DNA from: Sternotherus odoratus
Taxonomy: Eukaryota; Chordata; Testudines; Kinosternidae
Assembly: GCA_032164245.1 (NCBI GenBank)
Contig: JAVMKO010000010.1
Span: forward strand, 25,122,189-25,186,188
Direction: 5' to 3'
Length of the DNA stretch: 64,000 bases
Below, piece by piece: positions 1 through 12,095 of the stretch. Made by a program: the position numbers and the translations under genes. The notes under the pieces were generated by a model. That model worked only from the letters and a program-made list of their open reading frames with translations. It was not told the DNA's origin and ran no database searches. The first letter of the stretch is position 1; the number at the start of each line of letters is the position of its first letter.

Positions 1-1559
1 GCCCAGATTCAGAACATTTTTGACAATTGGTTGCATTAGAAATCTTTGGGCCTGGCTCTTTGCTCCTTGACAGTTCATTTGGCTGCAATTTCAGCTTTGT
101 ACTGTCCTATTTGGGGGGAAAATCAGTATTTTTAAGTCTTATGGCAGGTTTCAGAAAGGCATTGTCTGGCACCATTTTCTTCACTGGTGGAAAGAAACAT
201 TGTGGAACCTTAAGATAGTGCTGACTGCAGTAATGGGTTCAGCATTAGAGCTACTCTTTGGCTCTCCTCTCCCAGACTACCTTCCTGGTAGCTATCACAT
301 CCACTAGACAAATCAGTAAATTACAAGTCTTAATGGCTGATCCTCTGTACACACAGCTCTGCGAAGATAAGGTAATTCTAAGACCACATCCAGAATTTCT
401 GTCAAGAGATCTGTTTTTCCTTAATTAGGTTACTGTGTGATGGGAATCCTGGAACTGTGGGACCATGGTGCCTCCTAAACTCTCCTGCCTTGGATGTCCC
501 CCACAAAGTTATGACCATGACAAGCACCAACACCCCTCCAGGCACTATGATCACTCAGCCATTGCATCTGGAGCCCAACACCCCGCTATATTGCATGAAT
601 GCTCCCTGAACCACTCCAACAGAGGCAACAATCAATCTCCCCCGCCCACCGGACTGCTCTGGGCTCCCTTGGACAATGCAAGATCATTAATAAATTTGTC
701 ACTTCTTTGTAGAAAAGTGGACATGCACCAGCCTTTGTAATCTGAGCTGAGATTCCACAAGTATTTCAACCTAAAACATACATAAAATACAACACAGATT
801 TATTAAGTACAGAGACTTATTTTAAGTGATAAGTAGGAGGCATGAAGATCAAATTTGGTTACCTAATAAATAAAAAATAAATTTACAGTCTAAAGTCTAA
901 CTTTAACAGACTAAGCAAGAATTGAATCAAACAGGCTCTCACTGCACTGTCTGTTACAGGCATCTTACAGTTCTTAATACTCAGAGTGAACTCCTTTCCA
1001 GCTTGGGACCAATCTCCTGATCTCAAAGTCTTTGTCTTCCGGACAGTCTTCGAGATATTAAGATTCAGGGTGAAGGGAAGGGGAGAGGCCAAGTGATGAT
1101 GATACTATCTCTCTTTTTATACCTCTTCCAGCTGCTAGAAAGATGCTTGCTGTGACTCTGGGCCAGGCAGTCTCCATTGCCTGTGTGCACTCTGTGAGAA
1201 GCCTCTGGGAAAGTGGATTTTCTTTGATGAGGCATCAACACTTGTCTGGCCCTCCTTTGTTGCAGCTGAAAGGCTAGCTGTGGGAATTTACCAATCTCGC
1301 AACATATTTCAATAGCGCATACAGCAATACTTCAATGATACAATGATAGTACATACAATCCAAGAGAATATTAGTATTCAACTGATTAGGACTTTTTAAA
1401 TGATCCCTCACAAGGCATGTGTTGTACCAAACATATCAAGCATTTCACAGTTGTGAATATGTGGGCTTCAGGATGCTACTTTGCAGTACAGAGTGTCGGA
1501 CTTACCTGTTTTTTCCCCATAATCATATTTGGGTGCAGAAGAACATCTTCGATGTGAGA
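1..1559. other. no gene recognised
   Basis: AT-rich sequence without a recognisable coding region. The short open frames here (for example 465-740) lack any family resemblance and have no splice or repeat context. The last few hundred bases may belong to the DIRS-like remnant that becomes recognisable after about 1560, but I cannot place its left edge. Confidence 0.5.
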
Positions 1560-1914
1560 CGGTATTTGACATGGAAAGGATAAACCATTTTGTTCATTAC
1601 CTCATCTATTTGTATCTTACACTGAGTGGATGAACGGACAATTGGTTTCCGCTCAAACCAGTTCTAAATGGATTTCTCTATTACCACGACTTTGGAGTGG
1701 CTTAAATTATGTCCCCAAAGTTATTATGGGCTCATTCACCAAGAGCTCAAGCAAATCAACAGCATTTTTTAGAGATGTTTCCATAGTGTTTATCTACAGA
1801 GCTGCAATGTGGTCTCCAGTGCATACCTTTGTTAGACATTATGCTATCACTACAGCATCAAGGATGCTTTTGAGAAGGCAGTTCTGCAGTCACTGTTTAA
1901 ATAGAATCTGAGCC
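1560..1914 (+). pseudogene. DIRS-like tyrosine recombinase, C-terminal remnant
   Basis: The open frame at 1630-1911 ends in residues that resemble the C-terminal part of the tyrosine recombinase of DIRS-type retrotransposons. It reads STAFFRDVS, then YRAAMWSPVHTFVRHYAI, which is the helix with a W-S-x-x-TF-x-x-HY pattern near the catalytic tyrosine. The homologous reading upstream (about 1580-1640) is broken by a stop and frame changes, so this is a dead fragment. It lies just before the inverted repeat at 1992-2310, as expected for the 3' end of an element with inverted terminal repeats. These recombinases insert a circular cDNA by site-specific recombination. The family call rests on recalled motifs only. 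A cellular gene is unlikely because there are stops and no introns. Confidence 0.5.
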
Positions 1915-1991
1915 CCACCTTCTCATTAAACGGCTTGAGTCACTTGCATGGCATACATGTCTGATATGTCTGCTGATATTTGAAGAAGAAA

Positions 1992-2310
1992 AGATGGTTA
2001 CTCACCTGTGTTGTAACTCTTCTTCAAGAGGTGGATGCAGACATGTATTCCACAAGCTATCCTCTGTTCCCTCTGCTGCAGAGTCTCCAGCCTAAGGTTT
2101 GGTGTGAAGGAACTGAGCGAGATTGGGGCAGCACCACCCATATATAGTCAGGGAAGGGATTATTAAGCAAAGGGCACAAGCACCATTCCTACTGATACTG
2201 CTAGGCATATTTCTCTGGCTTTGGCGCACTGGGCATGTGAACAGCTGAGTGGAATACATGTCTTCACCCTCACCTTGAAGAACAGTTATGACACAGGTAA
2301 GTAACCTTCT
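1992..2310. repeat. 319-bp foldback repeat with 37-bp inverted arms
   Basis: The arms 1992-2028 and 2274-2310 are reverse complements at about 31 of 37 positions. The outer part contains GGTTACTCACCTGTG on the left and the complement of CACAGGTAAGTAACC on the right. The interior holds no reading frame of note. It directly follows a DIRS-like recombinase remnant, so it may be that element's terminal repeat. It resembles a repeat common in turtles and crocodilians, from memory. Confidence 0.65.
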
Positions 2311-4527
2311 TTTTTTCAGTCCATTATACTGCACTTCTCGTATACTGTGTTCAGATAAATTTACTCATAATACAAAATAAAGTTCCCACTACTTCATAGT
2401 GAGTAGAACAATTTATCCTGAGTTTTGACTCGTCTTTGTTAAAATCATGAAACAGATTCTTGAAGGATTAGTCAATGTAGCTTAGTTGAAATGTCCTAAT
2501 TTTCTGTTTTTTTAACACAAAAGTCCTGTGAGTATCCAATGTAGATTAGGTCTGATCATTTGAAGGGAAAGCACTATGTTGGTTCTGCTGCAGAACAAAT
2601 CTGTTTTCTATGTACAGCAGTCCTTGAGTACCACAAAGTGTCTCTCTTGAATTACCACAACAACCAGCAGTTTACTAAATTAAAACTGTATCATCCTTGG
2701 ACGCTTTCTCAATAAAATACAAACTATACTTTTTATTGCAAAACATGCTGATTCTGAACTAAAAGGTATGATCCAAAAACATGGTTCTTTCAAGATGTAC
2801 ACTGTTTGACGTTGGATTCTAAACACCAACATTGTGTTTTCCTCCCACAGGTGACCCCAAAACCTGGCAGAACAAGTCTCTTCCTGGAGATCCAAACTAT
2901 CTTGTTGGAGCAAACTGTGTATCAGTGCTAATTGACCACTTCTAATCGTTAAATTAGCTGACTGAGTAAATAATGTGAAACTGAGATGGACCTGACATAT
3001 AAACTGAATGATTCTATCAAGTATTAGCAGAACTTAGTGTTTAAGCATCTTGCTTTAACTAACAATGGTTAGCAAGTACACTTTTGAACCATGGTCAAAA
3101 TACATGCCACAAACAGGAAGTGTACTATGGAAACAAGGTGGGGTTCTTGTTGGTTCCGAATGTTGGATTTTTTTTTTTAATGGACACGGCTAATGTTTCA
3201 TTGTTCAAACTTCAAAGTACCAATGGAATATATACAGAAAAATTGAATTTGATTCAAAGTCCACTGGTTGAACTACAGAATTTGTCATGGTTTTTTTAAC
3301 TTGGGGGCGGGGGTGGTTTTTTTTTTGTTTTTTTTTTAACACTTGTGTTAAAATACACAATACTATATTTCCATCTCTGGTTTTTAGATGGCTCTTTTGG
3401 TGTACATGTCCCATATAAAGTAGCGGTAAACTTTTGACTAGCACAACTTGGATGTTTTCCTCTACTGTGAGGCTTATAAAAGCACTGTACATGAAAACAT
3501 GGTTAGTTTTCTTTGTCATGGGAAAGATAGAAAGCATGTGAGATGACTATGGTTCAGTTGCCTCTGTGGATTTGTAAATTAACCAACACATTACTACAGA
3601 CATTAACCAGCAGGGATGCCTTACCCTCATGTTTTTAATAGTCTTAGTTCTCATGGTTCTCTGTATTACTAAGTTTGTATGGCTTTTGTGCTTAACTAGA
3701 TAATATATCATAAAACAGATTGACAAAGTGACTTATTGTGAACTTGCTGGTTTAGAGAACAAGTATTGTCTGTGTTGATCAACCAGAAGGAGACCCAGAA
3801 GAAAATGATGGTATGTTTTTTGCTATGCATTTGAAAATTTATAGATGTTCTAGAATGCCTGTATATAAAGTGCATACCACTTTTGTTCTTGGTTTGTAAA
3901 TTAACTTTTATAAGCTTTACCTTTTTATATATAAATATATATAAAAACAAAACAAGTTTCTTAAGGATATCTTTGTATTCTCATACCTTTTGAGCCTTGA
4001 ACTTTGACATCTGCAGCAATAAAGCAGCATTTCTACAATATACAAACAAGGACATTTTTAAAAAAATGCACAATGTTGTTACCTTTTTAAGTGCTGCATT
4101 TGAAGAATATAACTCTGAATTCTCTAGTTTGATTAAAATCTTGAAAAATATCCCTACTGTAATTTGTGATAAGGATGCTATACTATGTGCCCTGAAATGT
4201 ATTTTTTTACTAATAGACAATTTATTATGGCACATCAGCACTACTACTGTTTAGATAATATACCACTGCATTCTGTTAATCAGTTATTAGCTATTCAGGT
4301 GTGGCTGATTTTTTCTTTGCAGTTATTAAAATTACACATTTCTAAATATACAGAATAAAATTGTTTTTAAAATAATAAAGGATATTTTCAGTATCTTATT
4401 GTTTCCAAAATGCATTTATGTGCGCATTTCCAAATCAGTTTAGTTTCTGTTTCAAGGACCAGATTTTGCTGTCCTTACTCATACTCAATAGAACGTTATT
4501 TTGGGAGACTCCCCAATGGATAGTCTA
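2311..4527. other. no gene recognised; T-rich runs
   Basis: AT-rich DNA with homopolymer T/G stretches around 3170 and 3290-3335. The overlapping frames at 3981-4254 on both strands have low-complexity composition and no motif. Nothing here can be supported as a gene. Confidence 0.5.
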
Positions 4528-4985
4528 CAGTGGGGGTGGCCAACCTGAGCCTGAGAAGTTGGGTGCATTGCCAAAGAGCCACAGTAATATGTTACTGCCA
4601 CCCTATCAGGTCCCTCCCTCCCACCCCAGTGCCTCCCGCCTGTCGGCAGTCCCACTCATCAGCACCTCCCTCTCGCTCCCCATGCCTCCCACCCACCACA
4701 ATCAGCTGTTTCACAGGGTGCAGGAGACTCTTGGGGTTAGGGGGAGGAGCGAGGGCACAGCAGGTTCTGGGGAAGGGGCAGGATCCTTGGGGGAAGAGGT
4801 GGAGTGTGGTCAGGACCTGGGGCAGAGCCAGGAGTTGAGCAATGAGCACCACTGGCATCCGAAGAGGAAAAACCTCCCACCCAAGCAGGACCCTCAAGTG
4901 TGCACTTCTGAAAATGGTCAGTTGAGAACCAAAATAGTAAAACCCTTCCCTGTAAGTGAGAGATCCACCATCCTGGTTCTGATCA
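4528..4985. repeat. GC-rich interspersed repeat, probably non-autonomous DNA transposon
   Basis: Starts in a 'gtggccaacctgagcctgag' type head followed by a C-rich half (about 4610-4690) and a G-rich half (about 4735-4830). This composition matches a family of short hAT-like elements that I recall from turtles. The 210-codon frame 4418-5050 runs through it and is an artefact of GC-rich sequence lacking stops. The exact ends and target duplication could not be fixed. Confidence 0.45.
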
Positions 4986-6318
4986 TAAACTTGTCATTTG
5001 TTTCCCCTTTGTATTGTTGTGAGGACCTCCATGCTGGCTGTGGTTACTAGTGTTACTATGTTGAGCACAAAATCTGCACATTGAGCAGCTATGTAAGGAT
5101 GATGGTGTTGGAACTGCAGCCGTGGACCCCACTGATCTGGAGAGCTTGAGGATGCAAATGACTCAACAGTCAAAGGTGTCAGATCCTCATACTAGCTGGA
5201 TCCCAGGTAATTTTGATCCCTTCTTGACAATAATACCTGGTAATCCTTCATGTTTGATTGTGTAATCTGGACCTAGGCTGTGACCTGGGATTCATGTTTG
5301 GCTGTGTGTGGCTGCCACATCTTACAGCTCCTTGGGTTGTATGGCGCTCACATTCAGGCTTAACTGTTGGATCCAGATCTGGGGTTTTCAACTCCCACAA
5401 TCCATGCTTGGCTGTCAGATCCAAGTTCTGAAGGTCCAGATCCTTTGGAAACTAGACCCAAGATCCAATGAACCACTTTAAGCATATAGCTACATCAACC
5501 TGGACAGACCCAGAGACCTTGACAGTGAACATCCATTTACCGGGATGTGTGAGGTGGCCAAACATTTCCTGCATGACAACTTTTGAAGGAGATATTGGGA
5601 TTATTTGGTGCCAGTTTAGGTGACTGGGCCCAAGGAGCCTTCCCTGTCAGTAAGGTTTTATGAAGAGGCCCTCCTACTTCTTCAGAGCCATACAAAGCCC
5701 AGGCCATCTCCTCTTTTCCTTTGAAAGGAAAAACCCAACTGCTACCTTCAGTTGTGAGAAGGAACTGAAGGCTGGTGGGGTCACTTGCCTCTTTTTATAT
5801 CTGCAGTACCCTTCTAAAATGGAATGGGGATAGATGAGCAAGTGACACTGTTTTCCAGAAGGTTCCAGATGCTTGCAGCACAGACCCCTTGGATCCCACA
5901 ATTGGGACTATGCAGAGGTTACTCGAAGGATTCAAAGTTCCTGCAGCTGTCAGGCCACATACCATGGTTTGCGCTACTAGTTGCTGCACTTCGGAGCTTT
6001 TGACAGACAAACTGCTGCACAAAGTGATCGGCAGGAAAGGGGGAGTTCTATGAGATTTTTACTAAGCATCCATAGAAGGCAGTGTTAAATGCTGGGGTGC
6101 CTGTGCTTGTCCAGTAGGAGCCTGGCCCAGCTTGCCAGTTCCTGAGCCAGTTATCACTCCAACCAAGGTCCCTCCAGAAACCTGACCACCCCATTCCGTC
6201 AGTACCACTCATACTATGAAAACCCTAAGGGGGACAGAGTGGGAGTGAGAGGGAGAAAGGCAGATGCAGGAGGCCTCCAAATTTATATTCAGAGCTGCCA
6301 GGGACAAAGAATAGCCAC
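4986..6318. other. no gene recognised
   Basis: Mixed-composition DNA with loosely repeated phrases around 5200-5470 (several 'tgtttggctgt' and 'ccagatc' words) that could be an old tandem array. No family or coding signal was recognised. Confidence 0.4.
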
Positions 6319-6330
6319 TTGAGGTGAAGA

Positions 6331-6540
6331 ATCAGAGAGGTAGCCGTGTTAGTCTGGAATAGCAGAGGTAACAAAGTCCTGTGGCACCTTAAAGACTAAC
6401 TATAAAGTTTTGAAGCATAAGCTTTCGTGGGCTAATACCCACTTTGTCAGATGCATCCGACAAAGTGGGTATTAGCCCACGAAAGCTTATGCTTCAAAAC
6501 TTTATAGTTAGTCTTTAAGGTGCCACAGGACTTTGTTACC
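6331..6540. mobile_element. Penelope-like 3' tail inserted as a near-perfect palindrome
   Basis: A 210-bp insertion flanked by the 12-bp target duplication TTGAGGTGAAGA (6319-6330 and 6541-6552). The insert begins with a head (6331-6366) and continues as two 87-nt arms, 6367-6453 and 6454-6540. These are reverse complements with one mismatch (6449 against 6458) and no loop. Each arm is the same tail seen at 14575, 42090, 42521 and 58905. At 42.1 kb that tail follows a Penelope-like protein fragment, so I assign it to a Penelope-like retroelement. The 12-bp duplication fits target-primed insertion. The related sequence at 8262-8280 shows the uninterrupted site. Confidence 0.75.
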
Positions 6541-6702
6541 TTGAGGTGAAGAGGCTCTTTGAAAACACATTTATATAAAGTCTCAAGATGAGTGGGGGTT
6601 AAAAACATATTAACTAACTTGTTAATTTAGCATGTTTTAATGCTACTTAGCTCTCAGCGTAGGGTTTTTTAAATCACTAAGTCTCCAAAGGCAGACCATG
6701 AG
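6541..6702 (+). repeat. dispersed repeat, copy 1 (interrupted)
   Basis: This stretch, together with 6313-6330 on the other side of the palindrome, is closely similar to 8259-8430. Shared landmarks are GAGGCTCTTTGAAAACAC, 'cttgttaatt' with flanking 'aacatattaactaa', GCTACTTAGCTCTCAGC and CCAAAGGCAGACCATGA. Small indels separate the copies. It is either an unrecognised interspersed repeat or a local duplication. No coding frame is conserved. Confidence 0.7.
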
Positions 6703-8258
6703 GAACCTCAGAAGAGAAGGGGGGGAAAGAGAGTTCTTAAGAGAAAGGGTGGAGGGTTATGAGTTGTGAGGGGAAAAAGACACAAGAGAAGACTCCAAAA
6801 AATAATAGAGGTGGTAGCTCTACTTGGCCTCCTCCTAAAAAGCGAAAAGAGTTTTGAAGTAGTACGCAAGGCGGCTTGCCCTTGTTTACACCTGCAACAG
6901 AACAGGGCTCAGTGTGGGTTCCTCTCTACCCACTGCTGTAACCAGCTGGTGACAACAGGTAATTTTCATGACTCAGACTGGTCTTCACCCTTCCCCATTA
7001 TCCAAGGAGTTCCTGATCAGATGCTGCAGGTTCATTTAGTGCATTCTCTCCCATTTCCTTGAGCCAACATTCAGCATAAGGAGGTGCCTAGTGAAAGGAG
7101 ATACTAGAAGTGCTTTGTACTGTTTAGACAGGATATAGTAGATTTTAAGTGAATATTGAATTAACGCAAATTACCGTACCTATGTAAAGTGGGGATCACA
7201 ATTTGTAGGGTCTTCGGTCAAAGCGTGCTGTGCTTTTTTATCCCCATTCATCACAATTCTGACTTGATGCCCCATCAATCTGCTCAGAATCTCCTGGGTA
7301 GCAGGTAGTAACCTCAAGTCTCTCTTCCTTCCAGCTGTTAAAATTTTTCTATGCCTTGACACCTTATCAATTGCCTATCTCCTATTGACACTCCCTCAGC
7401 AAGGCTTTTGTGTTCACTCTTCACCAAATGTAAGAGGGGCACCAATGAACACCGGATAGGGGAAGGTGAGGAACATATTGCCCACCAATCTTACAGCAAG
7501 ATCAGTGCACCTGATCCAGAGGCTGGGAACATTTAACTTTTATTGCTGGGACTGGTGCAGTGATCTACTCACCAGCTGCCTAAAGCCAGCACACCTGAAG
7601 AGCTCATGTTCTATTTAGAAACTTTTTAGGAATGCTGCTTATTTCCATGTATTCTTCTAAATGTGCTTTCTCATGTTGTATGTGAAAAAATATGCCTTGC
7701 ATCATTGTAACTCTGAAGCTAGTATTGTGATGCAGTGACAGATGAAATGGTGCCATCTTTTGGTTACAGCAAGTATATGCCCTGAGGGGAAAAAAACTGC
7801 AAATTAGCAGTGATCCAGAAAAGAAATTTAGACATAGTTTTAGTTTAGCTGGTTAAGACCAATAAAATGTTTAAGTAAAGTTCTATCCCAGATTCATAAA
7901 CCATTACTTAAGACCCTAAAATACCTTCTGTCTAGCATAGTTAAATATCCTTTACTTCTACACACAAAGTATCTTTCTATTACATTACATTTTTCACCAT
8001 ATCCTTCCCCTTATTACTCTTTCCTACTTGTCATCCTAATGAAAACAATACCACTATTTTTAAAAGGCACCAGTTTCTAACTCCTCTAATAGTAATCGCT
8101 ATCTACATAGAGAACTTTCTTTTGTTCATCTAATTCTTGTAGTGTTCTGTTCATATACAGTGTATTCCTGCAGCATACAACTTATAATGCATTTTCAGGC
8201 ATCGATATACTATAACAGGGTTCTTTTTTTAAGTCTGTAGTCAAACAGACTTCAGATA
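6703..8258. other. no gene recognised between two repeat copies
   Basis: Spacer between the two copies of the 6.5/8.3 kb repeat. The frame at 6766-7062 shows no recognisable domain. No splice-bounded exon could be argued. Confidence 0.45.
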
Positions 8259-8430
8259 GCCACTTGAGGTGAAGAGGCTCTTTGAAAACACTTTTATATA
8301 ATGTCTGAGCACCCAAGAGGAGTGAGGGTTTAAAACATATTAACTAACTTGTTAATTAGCATATTTTAATGCTACTTAGCTCTCAGCATAGGGTTTTTAA
8401 AAACCACTGAGTCCCCAAAGGCAGACCATG
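8259..8430 (+). repeat. dispersed repeat, copy 2 (uninterrupted)
   Basis: Matches 6313-6330 plus 6541-6702 nearly end to end and lacks the 210-bp palindrome, so it shows the pre-insertion state of the target site. It has an extra 'agcacccaagagg' segment compared with copy 1. Both copies end at the same AGACCATGA, after which the sequences diverge. Confidence 0.7.
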
Positions 8431-11286
8431 ACTGTAAGGATCCAAGGAACTGGAACCGTGCCTGGAGCAGCTGACATTCTCATACCACCACAAGGAGGCC
8501 ATGCAGAGTTACATCCCACTAGCACTATGGAGATTAGCTCCATAGGAAGTACCACCTGAAGGGCCAGAGTGACAACAACCCTCTTTAATCTTGGAGGGCT
8601 GTTGTCCAAGAACACTGTCTGAGCAATCATGCAGATTTCTGGCTTGCTGTGGCTCCAAACTCAGCCTGATTTTGACCCTAAATGGTATCTTGTAGATATT
8701 CCTGATCCTCAGTCGTCGCCCTTGGCCTGATTCTTGCTTACTGATTTTGGCTCTTGCAAGCTCTTTGACCCACCTGCTGACCACTCCTTATGGCTACCAC
8801 TTGACTCCATGAAACCAGCCCAGATATAAGCCATTAGCCTGACTGCCTATGTCCTGGTCCCTTACAGTGACTAGTTTACAAATCCTTAAAACATCATGGG
8901 GTTTTGGCTGAGACTTTTATGCCTGCCTCTAAGGGATTTAGATGCTTATTTTTCATTAAATAGAATTAATGAGTTGGGCATCCAAATCCTTTTTGAATAT
9001 ATCAGCCTCTGTCTAATTGAGGCGCTTAGTGGTGTTTAAAAAATGAGCTAACATGTATTACCATACAATTTGTTTCTAGTCCAGAAGTCAACAAGTAATG
9101 CCAAAGGTTTAAAAATGCTTTCAACAATGTGATCTTACTGCAATTCCGCTAGACCACTATATGTAAAGGAGGTGGGGTTTTGTGGTTTTGTTTTGTTTTA
9201 CTTTTTGCACACAGGAAACAGTTAAACCTCTCTGCTGGCTAGCTTAAAAAATAAGAGATCTTACTAGCGCACTTACTGTAAGGGAGGATGCAGTTGTAAA
9301 GTCTGCTTTAGTGACTTCTCACCCCCATTATACCTCCAGGCCTCACTGAGCTAGTGGTCTTTTAAAATGTTAGCTTTCAAATGTACAAAGATCATCACCT
9401 TAGAGACACTGAAATGAAAACGCACAAGTGCAGGAGAACCGTACTAAACTGTCAATGAAGGACCTAAATACTGGAAATGACAGGGGCATCTCAATGAATA
9501 AACATCAAGAAAGCCAGGCTAATGCATAAGGAGAACTGTTTCTTTTGAGTTCCTTCCATTGAGTTGATGTATCTGCAAGTGTTCTTTAGTGTCTTGTAAA
9601 AATGATGGTCATCTGTGCTAGTAGATATTTGCTAAGAGGCAGGGAGAAGTACAATGTACAAATCATAGTAAGATAACGTGTAAATGTTGCATTGCTGACC
9701 CACTCCCTTTGGATCAGTAGTGTTTTCTGCTAGAGGGAGTGGTTCAACTGCTTTTCTATGTCCATCGGTGTGTCATGGAGGGAACTCTCCTAAGATTAAA
9801 TACTTCTCAGCACTATACTTCTCAGTATAATTACAATGGAAAGTTTTCTTTTCCTGACTTTCTTCTACCACCTCCTTAATATGGATTGAGAAGGAGGGAT
9901 GCAGAATCTAATTCTCAGTAATACCACTGGGGTTTCCTTGCTTTACTGTTTAATTTTAAAAGTGGAAATCGGTTGAACAGAATGAAGTGCTGAGCCCAAT
10001 CATATTTAGGACTCAGAAAAGAAAAATTATCTTTTCGATATTGTGCGTCTAGGAACTTGCTGGCTTTGAGAAGATTAAACAAACTAATAGATAAACCCCA
10101 ATAAATCCTGAAGAATTTTCTAATCCAATAGACTGTGGTACAGTTTAGTTTCATCCATGCAAATTAGTCTCTCTCTGATGATGACTTGTTTAAAGAGAAC
10201 TGAAATATCTAAGGGACTATTCTTTGAAAGAAGAATCCTAGTGCAAGAGAAAAGAATGTGAAATATCAGCCACTTTGTTTACAAATGTAAAAGGAAAAAT
10301 CTCTCAAGTTATGGGAGGAAAGTTGAAGCAGGAGCAAATCTGGACTACTCTGTCACCCTCGAGAGGAAGAAACACTGTCGACTGAATAGAAGAATGCAGC
10401 AGCTGCAAGGATCTTGGAAAAGAAAATCATCCAGACTAGTAGATACAAGTTCTATCTAGCAGGCATTCATGTTGTTACAGTGAGAGTGGAAATTCTACAG
10501 ATGTAGAGTGAAATGTAATGATGTAGAACTTCACTGTGCAGTACTGGAATCAGGGAGCTGCATAATGCTGACCCAAGGATGATATAACTGGATGTTGAAG
10601 ATCAGTGTGAAACTCAGGATACAATAACAGGGACTAAACCTGATACTTAAAGTATTCTTAATGGGTGGTGTATTAATTATTTAAAGGTGATTTGCTCTTT
10701 GTGGATAAGAAGATCATTATTGGAGGAGACAGGCTTAAAAAGTAGGTTCCATCTTGCAGTTCTTTATGGAAGATTTAATTTTACAATGGCCATTTTTAAG
10801 AATTAAATTTAGTGATAGACAGGAGACTTGAAAGCTTTCACTCACTTTTGGCAAATTGCATTGATATGTGTTCAGTCTCTGTTCCACTGTTTCCTCTTGT
10901 GCCCTATTCCCACATCCATGCCTAATCCCTTACAACATGATGGATTACCTTTAAGTAAAGCTATGTTTCTGTCACTGCTGGCGAGAGAGTCATGGGTTTC
11001 ATGTTTTAAAATAACATCCATGACTTGATATTTGGGGATTGATATGTTTAATTATCTGTATGATAGCTGCTGAACTAGTTTAACCAAGAACAGTGATGGT
11101 TGCAAGTTTAAAATTTTGCTCGTAGAAAAAGTGAACAGGATTTCTCTCATAGTGGTTTGTCATAGATTCCATAAATACTACTGTTACTGTAAGTTTTGTC
11201 TTTTTTTTTTAAAAAAAAAAAGTAATGTAGGTTCATGGCTGGTTTGAGACACTTCTGTGCAGTGTGGCTGCTTTTGCTGCTTCTAA
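8431..11286. other. no gene recognised
   Basis: AT-rich DNA. The reading frames on both strands (for example 9915-10154, 8397-8784) have no domain or repeat match that I recognise. A T run followed by an A run at 11201-11221 forms a simple AT palindrome. Confidence 0.5.
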
Positions 11287-11582
11287 GGGCTGGTCTTCAC
11301 TGGGAGGGGGGGAAATCGACCGAAGATACGCAACTTCAGCTATGTGAAAAACGTACCTGAAGTCACTATCTTCAGCCGACTTACCTGCCGTCCTCATGGC
11401 GGCGGCAGTCAGCGTTGCACTCCCCCGTTGACTCCAGCTTGCACCTTGCGACAAGCTGGAGTTACTGAGTTGACGGGGGCTCCGCAGGCGATCGATTTCT
11501 CGCGTCTTAACAAGACATGAGAAATCGATTGCTAAAAGATCGCTTGCTACCCGCCAATCCCGCGGGTAGTGAAGACGTACCC
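11287..11582 (+). mobile_element. Harbinger-like foldback MITE, copy 1
   Basis: A 296-bp element with left end GGGCTGGTCTTCACTGGG and right end whose complement reads GGGTACGTCTTCACTACC. It contains a chain of local hairpins: the CTCCAGCTTG / CAAGCTGGAG stem near 11429-11463, the GATCGATTTCTCGCGTCTT / AAGACATGAGAAATCGAT stem near 11490-11530, and a CCCGCC / GGGTAG terminal stem. Flanks are TAA and TGA, compatible with a decayed 3-bp target duplication as expected for PIF/Harbinger elements. It has no coding capacity, and the 145-codon minus frame across it is an artefact. Confidence 0.8.
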
Positions 11583-12017
11583 TGAGAGGCTGACAAAGAA
11601 AAGCAACATTGCAGACAAGGTAACAGGGGTTCTCTAATCTCCTGCTGCCACCAGGAGGCTGAACCAGCAAGCACTGAGATACTGGCTTGAAAAGTTTAAG
11701 GGATCTTACTTAAAGATTATTGAATAGTTCTAAACAGTTTTTTTGTACAAACTGAAGTGCTATTCTGACGTAGCCAATTACTTTTGAAATTTACTGTAAA
11801 CTCATGACTTGCATTTCCCACCTCCTAAGATAAAGTTGTGACTTTTCATACAAGTTACTTGTCAAGCCAGTATGTTTGTCCATAAGCCGTGGCATTTATT
11901 TGACTAATGAATAGCAAGAGGATGTAACTTTGGAGAAAACATGCCATGCAAGTGGGAACATACTAATAAGAGTTTTGGGCATTTGAAAGGATCAGGTATC
12001 TTGCACTTCATTAACAA
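11583..12017. other. no gene recognised
   Basis: AT-rich spacer between a MITE and a MIR-like scrap. Nothing was recognised. Confidence 0.4.
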
Positions 12018-12095
12018 CTTGTGTGAGGATCTCAAAGCACTGTACAAACAATGAATTAAGCATCCCACCACTCTTCTGTATGTAAGGGTTAAATT
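12018..12095 (+). repeat. MIR-type SINE fragment (3' part)
   Basis: Contains 'gaggatctcaaagcactgta' followed by 'caaacaatgaattaagc', the hallmark phrase of the 3' portion of MIR-like amniote SINEs, in which counts of GATCTCAAAGC and ACAAA precede 'attaa'. Old and diverged. Confidence 0.6.

Noticed and set aside
4418..5050. 210-codon plus frame
   Set aside because: It runs through a GC-rich interspersed repeat, is proline-rich by composition, overlaps other frames on both strands and has no domain.
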